A stretch of DNA of 64,000 nt from DATGMS01 sp035303945 (GCA_035303945.1 DATGQZ010000012.1:19900-83899); one strand, 5' to 3'. Counted from the first letter of the stretch, positions 1 through 9,108 are shown. Numbers and translations: made by a program. The notes: generated by a model from the sequence alone, not told the origin.

Positions 1-121
1 CATGGTAAAATATGTTTGGCAAAGGAATGGTCGGCATGAGTTCCTCACAGCTAGTGTCTGCGGACAAGTTAAAAAATGTTAAGTTCAAGACCACAAGGGG
101 ATTTAGCTTTAAATTTGTCCT

Positions 122-1837
122 ATGTCGAAAACCCAGATTAATATTATCATCGTGTTGATGTCAGTGGCGTGCCTGGGATTGATCGGCTTCCAGCTATATT
201 GGGTCAGCAACGCGCTGAAGATCAACCAGGAGCGGTTTGAGCAGAATATCTATCAGTCATTGACCTCTACCATAGAAAAGCTCGAAAAGGGGGAGACCAG
301 CGACATCCTGCTGAGTGCCCTCGCCCAAGACACCTTGTTCAGAGCTTCTTTGTTTCAAAGAATTGAACCTATACAGCTTCAAGTCAGCAGACGAAGGATT
401 ACTACCCGACCATCTATGATGGATTCGATGCTGACTGCACCGATGCCCCAGTTCTCACAAACCTTTAAGCGCCTTATTGCCTCCAAAGACGGGCCTACCG
501 AAGACATTGAGGAGATTGAAAAATATTTCCACATGCCTCCCTCAGTGGCTTCTTCCCTCTTTACACCTGACGAAATGGCTATTCTACTTCAGGAAAAAGA
601 ACGATACCTGGAGCATGTCAGCAAACAGGACAGTTTTGCCAGAAGCAGGAGCCACGCCATGGACCGTCAGGCTTATATCGTTGAGGAATATAATGTATCC
701 CGTGATGTAGCTGAGTCGATTGTCAAAGCCAATATGAAGATCGAGCTTGTTGAGGTAGTCATGAACCAACTCTTGATGGAGGGCAAACAGTACATCTTGA
801 CTCGGCTCGACACGGGTAAGGCAAGGCGGGAAGTACAGAGTCAGCTGGCTAACCGAGGCATCTTACAAAGTTTTGACCTGGGGATTATTGACGAATTTGA
901 TTCCTTGATTGCTATAGGTAATTTAACCCGGCCGGATGAACTTAGAAGCAAAGGAATAAAAGTAGAGCTTTTTCCAAGCGACTTGATTGGAAACGATAAT
1001 TTCATGATCATCAATTTCCCGCACAAGCGTATTTTCCTACTGCAGCAGATATGGTTGCCGCTGCTGAGCTCCCTGATATTTCTCGCGATCATCATCTTTT
1101 GCTTTGTGTATGCCATCAAGGTGATCATCCGCCAAAAGAAGCTGTCTGAGATCAAAAATGATTTCATCAATAATATGACGCATGAATTCAAAACACCTAT
1201 TGCTACCGTAAGCCTGGCCGTGGAAGCGCTGCAGGATCCGGACTTGGCTAATCAAGAAACATTCCGCTCCCGGTATTTAGGGATCATCAAAGATGAAAAC
1301 AAGAGGCTTGGCGCTCAGGTGGAAAAGGTATTACAAGCTGCTACCTTGGATAAAAAAGAGTTCAAACTTAAAATCGATAAGGTCAATATTGTTGAACTCA
1401 TTCAATCTGCCCAAGCACACTTCGAACTGCTAGTGGAAAAGAGGGGGGGCAATATGCAGGTTAATTTATCTATTAAAGAGCCCTATTTGGAAGGTGATGC
1501 TTTCCATTTGGCCAATGTGATCAATAATCTCTTAGACAATGCTAACAAGTATTCGAAGCTAGCTCCCCAAATCACTATAGATGCTTCAGATACCGAGGAG
1601 GAAGTGGTGATTTCCGTTAAAGATCAAGGAATAGGCATGAACAAAGACATGCTAAAGCGTATTTTTGATAAATTTTATCGCGTGCCCACCGGAAATGTCC
1701 ATGATGTCAAAGGATTTGGACTCGGATTGGCCTATGTCAAAACAATGGTAGAAGCCCATCATGGCACCATTGACGTAGAAAGTGAGTTAGATAAAGGAAG
1801 TAAGTTCACCATTCATTTACCCAAAAAACATGAGTAA
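122..1837 (+). CDS. rprX: Sensor histidine kinase (RprX-like)
   Basis: Inner-membrane two-component sensor kinase that would phosphorylate the response regulator encoded next to it. Two membrane segments (about residues 9-31 and 309-335) flank a periplasmic region of about 275 residues with no sensor domain I recognise. The cytoplasmic part has the HisKA box NNMTHEFKTP with the phospho-acceptor His354, an N box (NVINNLLDNANKYS, about 465-475), the G1 box DQGIGM, the F box FDKFYRVP and the G2 box GFGLGLA, so the catalytic core is complete. Its stop overlaps the regulator start by 8 bp, indicating translational coupling. A match to the Bacteroidota -7 consensus (TAAATTTG, 110-117) lies too close to the ATG to be convincing. 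The rprX symbol rests on the partner being RprY-like; the signal is unknown. Confidence 0.9.
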   Translation: MSKTQINIIIVLMSVACLGLIGFQLYWVSNALKINQERFEQNIYQSLTSTIEKLEKGETSDILLSALAQDTLFRASLFQRIEPIQLQVSRRRITTRPSMMDSMLTAPMPQFSQTFKRLIASKDGPTEDIEEIEKYFHMPPSVASSLFTPDEMAILLQEKERYLEHVSKQDSFARSRSHAMDRQAYIVEEYNVSRDVAESIVKANMKIELVEVVMNQLLMEGKQYILTRLDTGKARREVQSQLANRGILQSFDLGIIDEFDSLIAIGNLTRPDELRSKGIKVELFPSDLIGNDNFMIINFPHKRIFLLQQIWLPLLSSLIFLAIIIFCFVYAIKVIIRQKKLSEIKNDFINNMTHEFKTPIATVSLAVEALQDPDLANQETFRSRYLGIIKDENKRLGAQVEKVLQAATLDKKEFKLKIDKVNIVELIQSAQAHFELLVEKRGGNMQVNLSIKEPYLEGDAFHLANVINNLLDNANKYSKLAPQITIDASDTEEEVVISVKDQGIGMNKDMLKRIFDKFYRVPTGNVHDVKGFGLGLAYVKTMVEAHHGTIDVESELDKGSKFTIHLPKKHE

Positions 1838-2525
1838 AGCAAAACTTTTAGTCGTAGAAGACGATCCTAACCTCGGTGACATTCTCAATGAATACCTCAC
1901 CATGAAAGGTTATAGTACGGTACTCTGCCGGGATGGAGAGGAAGGCTGGGAGAAATTTAAAAAAGGGGCCTATGATCTTTGCATTTTGGATATCATGATG
2001 CCCAAAAAGGATGGCTTTACCTTAGGCAAGGAACTTAAAAAAGTAGAGGAAGATCTTCCCATTATTTATCTCACTGCCAAGAATCTTAAAGATGATGTGA
2101 TCGAGGGATTAAAAATTGGCGCAGATGACTATATCACCAAGCCCTTCAGCATGGAAGAGCTGCTGTTGAGGATTAATGCAATATTGCGCCGTACCAAGAA
2201 GAGCGAAGACACTACTCCTTTGAAGAACTACAGGTTTGGTGACTTTGTCCTTCACTATGACCAACAGCAATTAGACGGCCCAAAAGGAACCCATAAGCTT
2301 ACTTCCAAAGAAAACGAACTGCTCAGACTGCTTGCTTCTGAGCTAAACAAAAATGTGAGTAGATCCCAGGCGCTCAAACAGATCTGGGGGGATGACAGCT
2401 ATTTCAATGCACGAAGCATGGATGTGTACCTCAGCAAGGTCAGAAAGCTTTTGAAAGATGACCCGAAAGTGCAGATTATCACCTTGCATGGGGAAGGATT
2501 CAAATTAGTGGCCGAGGAAAGCTGA
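1830..2525 (+). CDS. rprY: OmpR-family response regulator (RprY-like)
   Basis: DNA-binding response regulator, the output partner of the overlapping histidine kinase. The N-terminal receiver domain (residues 1-120) has the acidic pair D11/D12, the phospho-acceptor D54 in LDIMMPKKDG, and the conserved Lys in LTAKNLK. The C-terminal winged-helix domain (about 130-231) follows a short linker and ends VQIITLHGEGFKL, as in OmpR/PhoB proteins. The segment GFTLGKELKK through GADDYITKPFSMEELLLRI closely resembles RprY of Bacteroides, from memory rather than alignment. Length 231 aa is normal for the family. Target genes cannot be told from sequence. Confidence 0.92.
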   Translation: MSKAKLLVVEDDPNLGDILNEYLTMKGYSTVLCRDGEEGWEKFKKGAYDLCILDIMMPKKDGFTLGKELKKVEEDLPIIYLTAKNLKDDVIEGLKIGADDYITKPFSMEELLLRINAILRRTKKSEDTTPLKNYRFGDFVLHYDQQQLDGPKGTHKLTSKENELLRLLASELNKNVSRSQALKQIWGDDSYFNARSMDVYLSKVRKLLKDDPKVQIITLHGEGFKLVAEES

Positions 2526-2549
2526 ATTGGCTTTAACATGATTTAACCT

Positions 2550-2592
2550 CCTAAATTTAGGCATCTGTCGATCAATGGGTAAATTTACCCAT
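2550..2592. promoter_or_regulatory. Two palindromes upstream of and overlapping the next start codon
   Basis: The 66-bp gap after rprY holds two perfect palindromes: CCTAAATTTAGG (2550-2561) and ATGGGTAAATTTACCCAT (2575-2592). Both are centred on AAATTT. The second overlaps the first two bases of the ATG at 2591. This is the form expected of an operator, or of an mRNA hairpin hiding the start codon. Which protein would bind is unknown, and AT-rich DNA can give such palindromes by chance, though 18 bp without mismatch is notable. Confidence 0.4.
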
Positions 2593-3331
2593 GCTCCGAG
2601 TTTTACTATTGTTTTGCTTTGTCCCGCTATTTACCAGCCATTCCCTTTCGCAGGAAATGACGGGGCGGGTCATGGATGCACAAGGCATCTCAGGCATAGC
2701 CTGGGTAAAAGTCCACAATACCAATACCGACAAATACACCTATACCGACCATGAGGGAAATTTTGTGGTCTTTGCCGAGCAAGGTGATACATTAGTGTTT
2801 AGCTTAAAGAATTATCATTCCCAAACAGTTACTATTAATGGCCCCGTAGAAGAGCCTATATCCGTATACTTGGCATTTGATGCAGTGGAATTGCCAGAAG
2901 TATATGTAATGGAAAAAAACGAAAACACCACTGTGCAGCTACAAGGTCTAAAAAAGGCGAGTCCGGGCTATGTGCCCATCAAGCCTGGACAGTTAGTTGT
3001 AGGCGCTACAGACGACGGTAGACCTGGAGTGGCTTTGGCAGGTCCTATTTCCTTCTTTTCAAGATCAGAAAAACACAAACGCCAATTTGAAAAGGCGGAA
3101 GAATTAAAAAACGCACAGCAGGAATATTTGGAAGTGGTCCATTCCGACTCCACGCGGATGGCCATGATGGAACATTTCTCGCTTAGCCGTGAAAACTACG
3201 ATAGCCTGTTGATACTTTTTAATGCAGCCAACCTGGACCATCAGTTCCGAGATATGGAAAAGGAAAGGGTACAAAAGCTACTTTTTTATTTCATGAATGA
3301 TGCCGTGGCCAACGGCAAACGGTCTCATTAA
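2591..3331 (+). CDS. Exported protein with carboxypeptidase-like regulatory domain
   Basis: Secreted or outer-membrane-associated protein of 246 aa. A signal peptide (LRVLLLFCFVPLFTSHSLSQ) is followed by a CarboxypepD_reg/CarbopepD_reg_2-like beta-sandwich (about residues 22-95): GRVMDAQGISGIAWVKVHNTN, then YTYTDHEGNFVVFAEQGDTLVFSLKNY. This fold is common at the N-terminus of SusC and TonB receptors and in small stand-alone exported proteins of Bacteroidota. The C-terminal 120 residues are helical and charged, without a recognised domain. It follows rprY on the same strand after 65 bp, so it may be a target of, or cotranscribed with, the two-component system. Molecular function unknown. Confidence 0.75.
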   Translation: MLRVLLLFCFVPLFTSHSLSQEMTGRVMDAQGISGIAWVKVHNTNTDKYTYTDHEGNFVVFAEQGDTLVFSLKNYHSQTVTINGPVEEPISVYLAFDAVELPEVYVMEKNENTTVQLQGLKKASPGYVPIKPGQLVVGATDDGRPGVALAGPISFFSRSEKHKRQFEKAEELKNAQQEYLEVVHSDSTRMAMMEHFSLSRENYDSLLILFNAANLDHQFRDMEKERVQKLLFYFMNDAVANGKRSH

Positions 3332-3399
3332 TTGGGAAAAAGCTGGAAAGCAACAAAGCCTCCCTATCTTTAAGTAAAAATTTAGCACTTGAAAAAACA

Positions 3400-3591
3400 A
3401 TGGACGGCACCAAAAGAAAAGACATACAAATAGGCACTGAGGTTGAAGTAGTACAGAAGCATCACCAACGTACCGGTGAACTGACCCACGGTTTCGTCAA
3501 ACGTATATTGACCAAATCACCTGAACACCCCCACGGCATCAAAGTAATGTTGGAGGATGGTATAGTAGGAAGAGTGAAGAATATTATTTAA
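3400..3591 (+). CDS. YwbE family protein
   Basis: A 63-residue cytoplasmic protein of the YwbE/DUF2196 family. The family pattern is visible: a start like RKDIQIGTEVEVVQKHHQRTGELTHGFVKRILTKSPEHPHGIKVMLEDGIVGRVKNI. Members are small single-domain beta-rich proteins, apparently a nucleic-acid-binding-like barrel, with no established role. The length is complete for the family. It sits alone between an exported protein and a receptor fragment on the opposite strand. Confidence 0.85.
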   Translation: MDGTKRKDIQIGTEVEVVQKHHQRTGELTHGFVKRILTKSPEHPHGIKVMLEDGIVGRVKNII

Positions 3592-3618
3592 ATAAAACAC
3601 GGGGGCTGTTACTACTGC

Positions 3619-3903
3619 CCCATAGGAAAATATCAGAATGCTGGACGGAGAGGGTACCTCAATTATAAATCTCCCTTCTAGATCTGTTACAACTCCGGCA
3701 GATGATCCCTTAAGCATAACAGAAACGCCTGGAATTGCCTGGCCGTCGGAATCGACCACCATACCAGATACTGTGATATTCTGAATTTCAGGAAAAAAGA
3801 AAGCAGGATTGGCGTGAAGGGGGAGGGAAAAAATCAGACACAACAGCAATGTTGTCATCCAACCCGTCGCACCCCGGTTGGAGGGTAGTATGGTTCGGTT
3901 CAT
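3619..3903 (-). pseudogene. N-terminal fragment of a SusC/TonB-type receptor
   Basis: On the minus strand the reading frame opens with a signal-like segment (TTLLLCLIFSLPLHANPAFF) and then a carboxypeptidase-regulatory repeat typical of SusC/RagA receptors: VSGMVVDSDGQAIPGVSVM, then GSSAGVVTDLEGRF, then ILIFSYGAV. Homology stops at about residue 96, where VGF-type sequence should continue into plug and barrel domains of roughly 900 further residues. The frame then runs into the antisense of the YwbE gene and ends at 3517. No receptor barrel or SusD partner is present. I read it as the stump of a deleted TonB-dependent receptor; a functional small exported protein is the alternative. Confidence 0.6.
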
Positions 3904-4176
3904 AGGATTTGGGTTTATGTATAAGATGTCTTACTAGTACAGTACAACGGACAATACCCGAATTGCAGCTATTGTTGATAAACTTGCACTTTAAACAGTT
4001 TCAATAATAGAAAATTAAAAATATTCACACAAGGATTAATTGTCTTTTTTACACTATATTCTTACAGGCAAAATCCCCCTACCATTCACCGCCGCGCTGA
4101 ACTATTCTACGTAGGGCTTGGGTTAATCTTTTAATCCTGAATTTCGTTCGTTAATTTTGCTACAAAACAAGACCTT

Positions 4177-4560
4177 ATGCCCAAAGAAATCGTATTCTCC
4201 AAGAACGCACCCGCACCGGTGGGTCCGTACAGCCAAGCCGTCAAAGTAGGCAATACCTTATATGTTTCCGGTCAAATTGCACTTGACCCGGACACAGGGG
4301 AGTTGATCAATGAAAATATTACGGAAGAGACCCATGCGGTCATGAAAAACCTAGACGCCGTATTGGCTGCGGCCCATTTCAGCTTCAACGATGTGGTGAA
4401 ATGCACCATTTTCATCAAGAATATGGATGATTTTGCCACAATCAACGAGGCCTATGCACAATACTTTAACAGCAGCCCACCAGCTCGGGAAACGGTAGAG
4501 GTAAGCAAATTACCAAAAAATGTGAACGTTGAAATATCCTGCATAGCAGTGAGAGGCTAG
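4177..4560 (+). CDS. ridA: RidA family reactive intermediate/imine deaminase
   Basis: Cytoplasmic 127-aa enzyme of the YjgF/YER057c/UK114 family. It hydrolyses reactive enamine and imine intermediates such as 2-aminoacrylate made by PLP-dependent dehydratases. Family signatures are present: APAPVGPYSQAVKVGNTLYVSGQ near the N-terminus, and PPARETVEVSKLPKNVNVEISCIA at the C-terminus with the substrate-binding Arg and the terminal Glu. Full length for the family. Upstream, TAATTTTG at 4152-4159 matches the Bacteroidota -7 element TAnnTTTG, 17 bp before the ATG, though I see no convincing -33 TTG. Confidence 0.93.
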   Translation: MPKEIVFSKNAPAPVGPYSQAVKVGNTLYVSGQIALDPDTGELINENITEETHAVMKNLDAVLAAAHFSFNDVVKCTIFIKNMDDFATINEAYAQYFNSSPPARETVEVSKLPKNVNVEISCIAVRG

Positions 4561-4613
4561 CCATATTGTAGCTTGTCATCTCACCGTTCCAGGGGGCCAT
4601 AAAAAAATATCCT

Positions 4614-5099
4614 GTGAACATATTTCCTCACCATAGCGAAATCTTAGTATCCTCCTTTTCCTGTGAAGAGGTGGCTAGAAAAATTGCCGCCGTTACCAAA
4701 CGGGTGAACTATATGGACTATGGTGAGTATTCGATCGAGAGCTACAGATTTAATGGGGAGATTGATACAAAACGCTTTCGCCTCTCCTTATTGATAAAAC
4801 GCGCCGACAGTTTTTTGCCGCTTATTCACGGAAAAATTGAGCCTACAAGCAGTGGCTGTATTCTTTTCCTAAAATACACCTTATTTCCAAGCTCTATATT
4901 CTTTCTGGCATTCTGGAGCTTCGTCACGGTGTTAATGGCGGTGCTTTTTATGTTCTATGACAAACAATGGCTATATGCTGCGGCCTGTTTGCTGGCCGGT
5001 ACTGGCAATTTTGTTTTCGCTTGGGTTTACTTCAAATCGAAATTGAAACAGTCACAGATGATATTCCACCAGATGTTGAGCCTACAGGAAAAAAGTTAA
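4614..5099 (+). CDS. Hypothetical membrane protein, two TM segments
   Basis: Unrecognised 161-aa protein. The start is a GTG at 4614, the first candidate that gives the whole frame. The N-terminal 90 residues look soluble, possibly beta-rich (SIESYRFNGEIDTKRFRLSLLIKR). Two hydrophobic segments follow (about 97-121, SSIFFLAFWSFVTVLMAVLFMFY, and 125-147, WLYAAACLLAGTGNFVFAWVYF), then a short charged tail. This order of soluble domain followed by a TM hairpin is also found in small YcxB-like or bacterial PH-like membrane proteins, but I cannot show homology. It follows ridA on the same strand after 53 bp. Confidence 0.55.
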   Translation: MNIFPHHSEILVSSFSCEEVARKIAAVTKRVNYMDYGEYSIESYRFNGEIDTKRFRLSLLIKRADSFLPLIHGKIEPTSSGCILFLKYTLFPSSIFFLAFWSFVTVLMAVLFMFYDKQWLYAAACLLAGTGNFVFAWVYFKSKLKQSQMIFHQMLSLQEKS

Positions 5100-5203
5100 C
5101 TGCTTTACAGCAATGAGCGTAAGGCAGGGGAGGTCCTCATTGATTTGAAGAATAAGCCTTAAATTAGCAATTTGAATATATACTTTACCTAAATATTGGT
5201 TTC

Positions 5204-6604
5204 ATGCAGTTTAGAATAGAAAAAGACACAATGGGTCCCGTGGAAGTACCTGCAGACAAGTATTGGGGAGCACAAACCCAACGTTCCATAAACAATTTTA
5301 AAATCGGCGGGCCTCGCAATCAAATGCCCCAGGAAATCATCCGCGCATTTGCCATTCTTAAAAAATCGGCTGCTAGCGCCAATGCGGAGCTTGGTGTCCT
5401 TGATCCAGAAAAAGCCAAAGTAATAGGGCAAGTCTGTGATGAAATATTGGAGGGGAAGTTGGATGACCAGTTTCCATTGGTTATTTGGCAAACGGGATCA
5501 GGAACCCAATCCAATATGAATTCCAACGAAGTGATAGCCTATCGGGGGCATGTGCTGATGGGCGGTTCATTGGAAGACGAAAAGAAAAAGATTCACCCCA
5601 ATGATGATGTGAACAAATCCCAATCATCCAATGACACTTTTCCAACGGCCATGCATATAGCGGCCTATAAAATGGTGGTTGAAACTACCATTCCCGGAAT
5701 AGAAAAATTGAGAGACACGCTCAAAGAAAAATCCGACAAATTCATGGATGTGGTAAAAATCGGCCGTACGCATTTTATGGATGCCACTCCTCTTACCCTG
5801 GGCCAGGAATTTTCGGGCTATGTCGCACAGTTGAATTATGGGCTTAAAGCCTTGAAAAACACCTTGGCCCATCTGTCGGAGCTGGCTTTGGGAGGCACCG
5901 CTGTCGGCACAGGACTCAATACGCCCAAGGGATACGCTGAACTGGTTGCCCAAAAGATAGCTGAAAATTCAGGCCATCCATTCGGCACTGCGCCTAACAA
6001 ATTTGAGTCTCTGGCTTCCCATGATGCTATTGTGGAAAGCCATGGTGCCTTGAAGCAGCTGGCGGTGAGCTTGATGAAGATTGCTAACGACATCCGTATG
6101 CTTTCTTCTGGACCGCGATCTGGAATAGGTGAAATCCTCATTCCTGAGAATGAGCCCGGATCCTCTATTATGCCTGGCAAGGTAAATCCTACACAGGTAG
6201 AAGCCCTGACAATGGTTTGCGCGCAGGTGATGGGCAATGATGTGGCGATCTCCGTAGGAGGCTCTAACGGTCATTTTGAATTGAACGTGTTCAAACCGAT
6301 GATTATCCACAACTTCCTGTCCTCCGCGCGTCTGTTGGGCGATGCCTGTGTGTCTTTTAATGATAATTGCGCTGTGGGTATTGAGCCCAACACCCCTTTC
6401 ATCCAACGCCACCTGGAAAACTCTTTAATGTTGGTCACTGCCCTTAATCCTCATATTGGGTATGAGAATGCAGCGGCTATTGCCAAAAAAGCGCATAAAG
6501 AGGGTACCAGTCTCCGTGAAGCCGCCCTTGCACTCGGACTATTGACCAATGAACAGTTCGACGAATGGGTGAAGCCTGAAGACATGATTGGAGGCTTGAA
6601 ATAA
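5204..6604 (+). CDS. fumC: Class II fumarate hydratase
   Basis: Iron-independent fumarase that interconverts fumarate and (S)-malate in the TCA cycle; a cytoplasmic homotetramer. The 466-aa protein is full length. Visible signatures are RIEKDTMGPVEVPADKYWGAQTQRS at the N-terminus, QTGSGTQSNMNSNEV, KIGRTHFMDATPLTLGQE and the superfamily signature GSSIMPGKVNPTQ with the catalytic Ser. The genuine start is the ATG at 5204, because FumC proteins begin within a few residues of this point. It stands alone, with an AT-rich hairpin and T-run immediately after the stop. Confidence 0.97.
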   Translation: MQFRIEKDTMGPVEVPADKYWGAQTQRSINNFKIGGPRNQMPQEIIRAFAILKKSAASANAELGVLDPEKAKVIGQVCDEILEGKLDDQFPLVIWQTGSGTQSNMNSNEVIAYRGHVLMGGSLEDEKKKIHPNDDVNKSQSSNDTFPTAMHIAAYKMVVETTIPGIEKLRDTLKEKSDKFMDVVKIGRTHFMDATPLTLGQEFSGYVAQLNYGLKALKNTLAHLSELALGGTAVGTGLNTPKGYAELVAQKIAENSGHPFGTAPNKFESLASHDAIVESHGALKQLAVSLMKIANDIRMLSSGPRSGIGEILIPENEPGSSIMPGKVNPTQVEALTMVCAQVMGNDVAISVGGSNGHFELNVFKPMIIHNFLSSARLLGDACVSFNDNCAVGIEPNTPFIQRHLENSLMLVTALNPHIGYENAAAIAKKAHKEGTSLREAALALGLLTNEQFDEWVKPEDMIGGLK

Positions 6605-6634
6605 GCATAAAAAAACTTTAAATTAGTTGTTGGT

Positions 6635-6677
6635 AGCGTAAATTTTGTATTTTAGAACAAATTTTACGCTATCTTTT
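6635..6677 (+). terminator. Rho-independent-like terminator after fumC
   Basis: AGCGTAAATTTTG (6635-6647) pairs with CAAATTTTACGCT (6658-6670) with one mismatch around a 10-nt loop. It is followed by ATCTTTTTT. The stem is AT-rich but 13 bp long. It ends only 3 bp before the ATG of the next gene, so it could also act as a leader hairpin for that gene. Confidence 0.55.
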
Positions 6678-6679
6678 TT

Positions 6680-7300
6680 ATGAAGCCCGTACTGCGCCTT
6701 CCGAAATCCCTAATCACCTTTGCGCTGTTATACATGCTTACAACTTTTTTATCTCCTTATGCCAGTGCGCAGCTTTCACGGTCGGAAAGGAAGGCGTGGA
6801 AAAAAGAGATCAAAAAGTTATCGCCGGAGCGGTTAAAACAAATGATTGAGGAAAAACAACAGCTTTTGGCCATGCTCAACATCTTACAAAATGAAAAAAA
6901 ACACCTGCAGACTGACATATTTGAAAAGGACCAAAAAATAGCGTTTTTAAAATCTGACACAGAAAGGTTGAGGGAAAGCCTAAAAACTAGAGAGATTCAA
7001 ATGGGCTTGATCAATGAAAATGGAGAACGCTGGGATAGCGGAGTGGTGTTTAAGGTGCAAATTGGCGCCTTGAACCGCGCGGATTTTTTGAATTTAAATG
7101 GAACCAATTATACCCTTGAAATAGAAGAAGGGGGGCCTTTTCTTCAATATGTAATCGGCAACTTTAGAAATTATAAAGAGGCGGATGCGCTGAAGAAGCA
7201 GATGAGAAAAGTAGGAATGACCAAAGCATGGATTGTTCCGTATAAGAATGGCAGGAGGGTTCCACTCAAAGATGTGCTAGACTACGTGCTCGACAAGTAA
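6680..7300 (+). CDS. Exported coiled-coil protein with SPOR-like domain
   Basis: A 206-aa exported protein. The signal peptide (LITFALLYMLTTFLSPYASAQ) is followed by a highly charged helical region (about 30-105, KKEIKKLSPERLKQMIEEKQQLLAMLN through DTERLRESLKTREIQ) with coiled-coil character. The C-terminal 75 residues resemble a SPOR peptidoglycan-binding fold: VVFKVQIGAL, YVIGNFRNYKEADALKKQMRKVG and AWIVPYKNGRRV. SPOR domains bind denuded glycan at division septa, so a cell-envelope role is a reasonable inference. Start chosen at the ATG giving the signal peptide. The function of this architecture is unknown. Confidence 0.7.
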   Translation: MKPVLRLPKSLITFALLYMLTTFLSPYASAQLSRSERKAWKKEIKKLSPERLKQMIEEKQQLLAMLNILQNEKKHLQTDIFEKDQKIAFLKSDTERLRESLKTREIQMGLINENGERWDSGVVFKVQIGALNRADFLNLNGTNYTLEIEEGGPFLQYVIGNFRNYKEADALKKQMRKVGMTKAWIVPYKNGRRVPLKDVLDYVLDK

Positions 7301-7407
7301 TCTATCTTACTGTTTTTCGGGCTTTTGGCTCCCCTTCCACCATCAGAAGCAAGATAAATTATACCGGTTCCCAAGGAACAAGCGCCTTTGTTTAGTAATT
7401 TCGTCAC

Positions 7408-9108
7408 ATGGAGTACCGATGGAAAATCAATGAGAAAGCAGATCGACGAGCAGTAGAAATACTTAGCAAGGAGATCAACGTTAATCCCACTTTGGCTAAC
7501 ATATTGGTCAACAGGGGGATCAATGATTTTCAGGAAGCAAAGGATTTTTTTAGGCCAAACTTAGATAAACTCCACGACCCTTTCCTGATGAAGGATATGG
7601 ATAAGGCTGTCGAACGACTATCCCTCGCCATGGACAGAGGAGAAAAGATCCTGATCTATGGTGATTATGACGTGGATGGCACCACAGCGGTAGCGCTATT
7701 CTACGGCTTTCTCAAATCATTTTATGACCAAGTAGATTTTTATATCCCCGACAGGTACAAGGAGGGCTATGGCGTCTCTGATAAAGGAATCTTGTTTGCG
7801 GCTGAAAATGGTTTTAAACTGATCATTTCCCTGGATTGTGGCATCAAAGCGCTGGGAAAAATAGAATTAGCCAATTCGTTAGGCGTTGATTTCATCATTT
7901 GCGACCACCATACCCCGGGAGATGAAATTCCAAAAGCAGTAGCTGTGCTCGACCCAAAGCGTAAAGATTGCCACTATCCCTATAAAGAATTGAGCGGCTG
8001 TGGCGTGGGGTTTAAGCTTGTCCAAGCTTATGCTATTCGACACGGATTGGAGACCATCAATCTGTACGAGTACCTGGACTTGGTAGCCGTCAGCATTGCA
8101 GCCGACATTGTTCCCATTACCGGTGAAAACCGTATCCTCGCATATTATGGACTGGAAAGAATCAACAATAATCCCCGACCCGGCTTAAAAGCCTTAATGC
8201 AAAACGGCAAAATTGAGAAAGAGATTGAAATTGGAGACATTGTCTTTAAGATCGGGCCTCGAATCAACGCCTCCGGGCGAATGGAACACGCCAAAGCATC
8301 TGTGCAGCTTTTGATTTCCAAAGATATAAATGATGCCATTCAGCGGGCGCTGTTGGTAGAGGATGTCAATGCCAGCAGAAAAAATTTCGATGAAAACATT
8401 ACCAAAGAAGCGCTGAGGATGATCAGCGTCCAAGAGACTGAAGGAACCTTGAAAAGTACCGTGCTTTTCAAGCAGGACTGGCATAAGGGGGTAATTGGAA
8501 TTGTTGCATCGCGATGTATCGAGCAATACTACCGCCCCACCATTATCCTCACAGAATCCAATAATAAAGCTACGGGTAGCGCTCGTTCTGTAGTGGACTT
8601 CGACATTTACGAGGCCATCAGCGAATGCTCCGATCTATTGGAGCAGTTTGGGGGGCACAAATATGCGGCAGGATTGACCTTAGCCGTGGACAATGTCCCT
8701 GCTTTTCAAAAAAGATTCGAACAAATCGTCAGCGAACGCATCACGGACAACCACCTCAAACCGGTATTGGAAATTGACGATACCTTAACCCTCGATCAGA
8801 TCAATTATAAGTTTTATAACATACTTAGACAGATGGCTCCCTTTGGACCGGGAAATCCGGAACCTATCTTCTGCGCCAGTCAAGTATATGCCGACAACAT
8901 TAAAATCCTAAAGGACAAACACCTGAAGTTTGAGATTGTGCAGGACGGGCAGGCAACCCGGCCTACCTGCATCGCTTTTTGCTTTGCTGAATATTATGAC
9001 TTACTTAACAGCAAAATGCGTTTCAACATCGCTTTTGGAATAAGAGAAAATTCCTTTAGGAACACCAGCAGTCTTCAACTTTACGTTAAAGACATTAAAT
9101 TTGATTGA
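7408..9108 (+). CDS. recJ: Single-stranded-DNA-specific exonuclease RecJ
   Basis: 5'-to-3' ssDNA exonuclease of the DHH phosphoesterase superfamily, used in RecF-pathway recombination, base-excision and mismatch repair. The 566-aa length is normal. Metal-binding motifs are intact: DYDVDG (D86-D90), DCGIKA, and the name-giving DHH at 166-168 (CDHHTPGD). The DHHA1 domain carries GSARS and the GGHKYAAGLTL glycine motif, and the C-terminal OB-like domain contains MAPFGPGNPEPIF. Its stop overlaps a possible TTG start of the downstream lptB and leaves 1 bp before the preferred ATG, so the two are probably cotranscribed. Confidence 0.97.
   Translation: MEYRWKINEKADRRAVEILSKEINVNPTLANILVNRGINDFQEAKDFFRPNLDKLHDPFLMKDMDKAVERLSLAMDRGEKILIYGDYDVDGTTAVALFYGFLKSFYDQVDFYIPDRYKEGYGVSDKGILFAAENGFKLIISLDCGIKALGKIELANSLGVDFIICDHHTPGDEIPKAVAVLDPKRKDCHYPYKELSGCGVGFKLVQAYAIRHGLETINLYEYLDLVAVSIAADIVPITGENRILAYYGLERINNNPRPGLKALMQNGKIEKEIEIGDIVFKIGPRINASGRMEHAKASVQLLISKDINDAIQRALLVEDVNASRKNFDENITKEALRMISVQETEGTLKSTVLFKQDWHKGVIGIVASRCIEQYYRPTIILTESNNKATGSARSVVDFDIYEAISECSDLLEQFGGHKYAAGLTLAVDNVPAFQKRFEQIVSERITDNHLKPVLEIDDTLTLDQINYKFYNILRQMAPFGPGNPEPIFCASQVYADNIKILKDKHLKFEIVQDGQATRPTCIAFCFAEYYDLLNSKMRFNIAFGIRENSFRNTSSLQLYVKDIKFD

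Noticed and set aside
110..117. TAAATTTG matching the Bacteroidota -7 promoter element before the histidine kinase
   Set aside because: It ends 4 bp before the ATG, so it would give a leaderless mRNA, and no -33 TTG is at the right distance.
5836..6412. Two long antisense frames within fumC
   Set aside because: Both run opposite to conserved fumarase sequence and match no family; they are codon-usage shadows.
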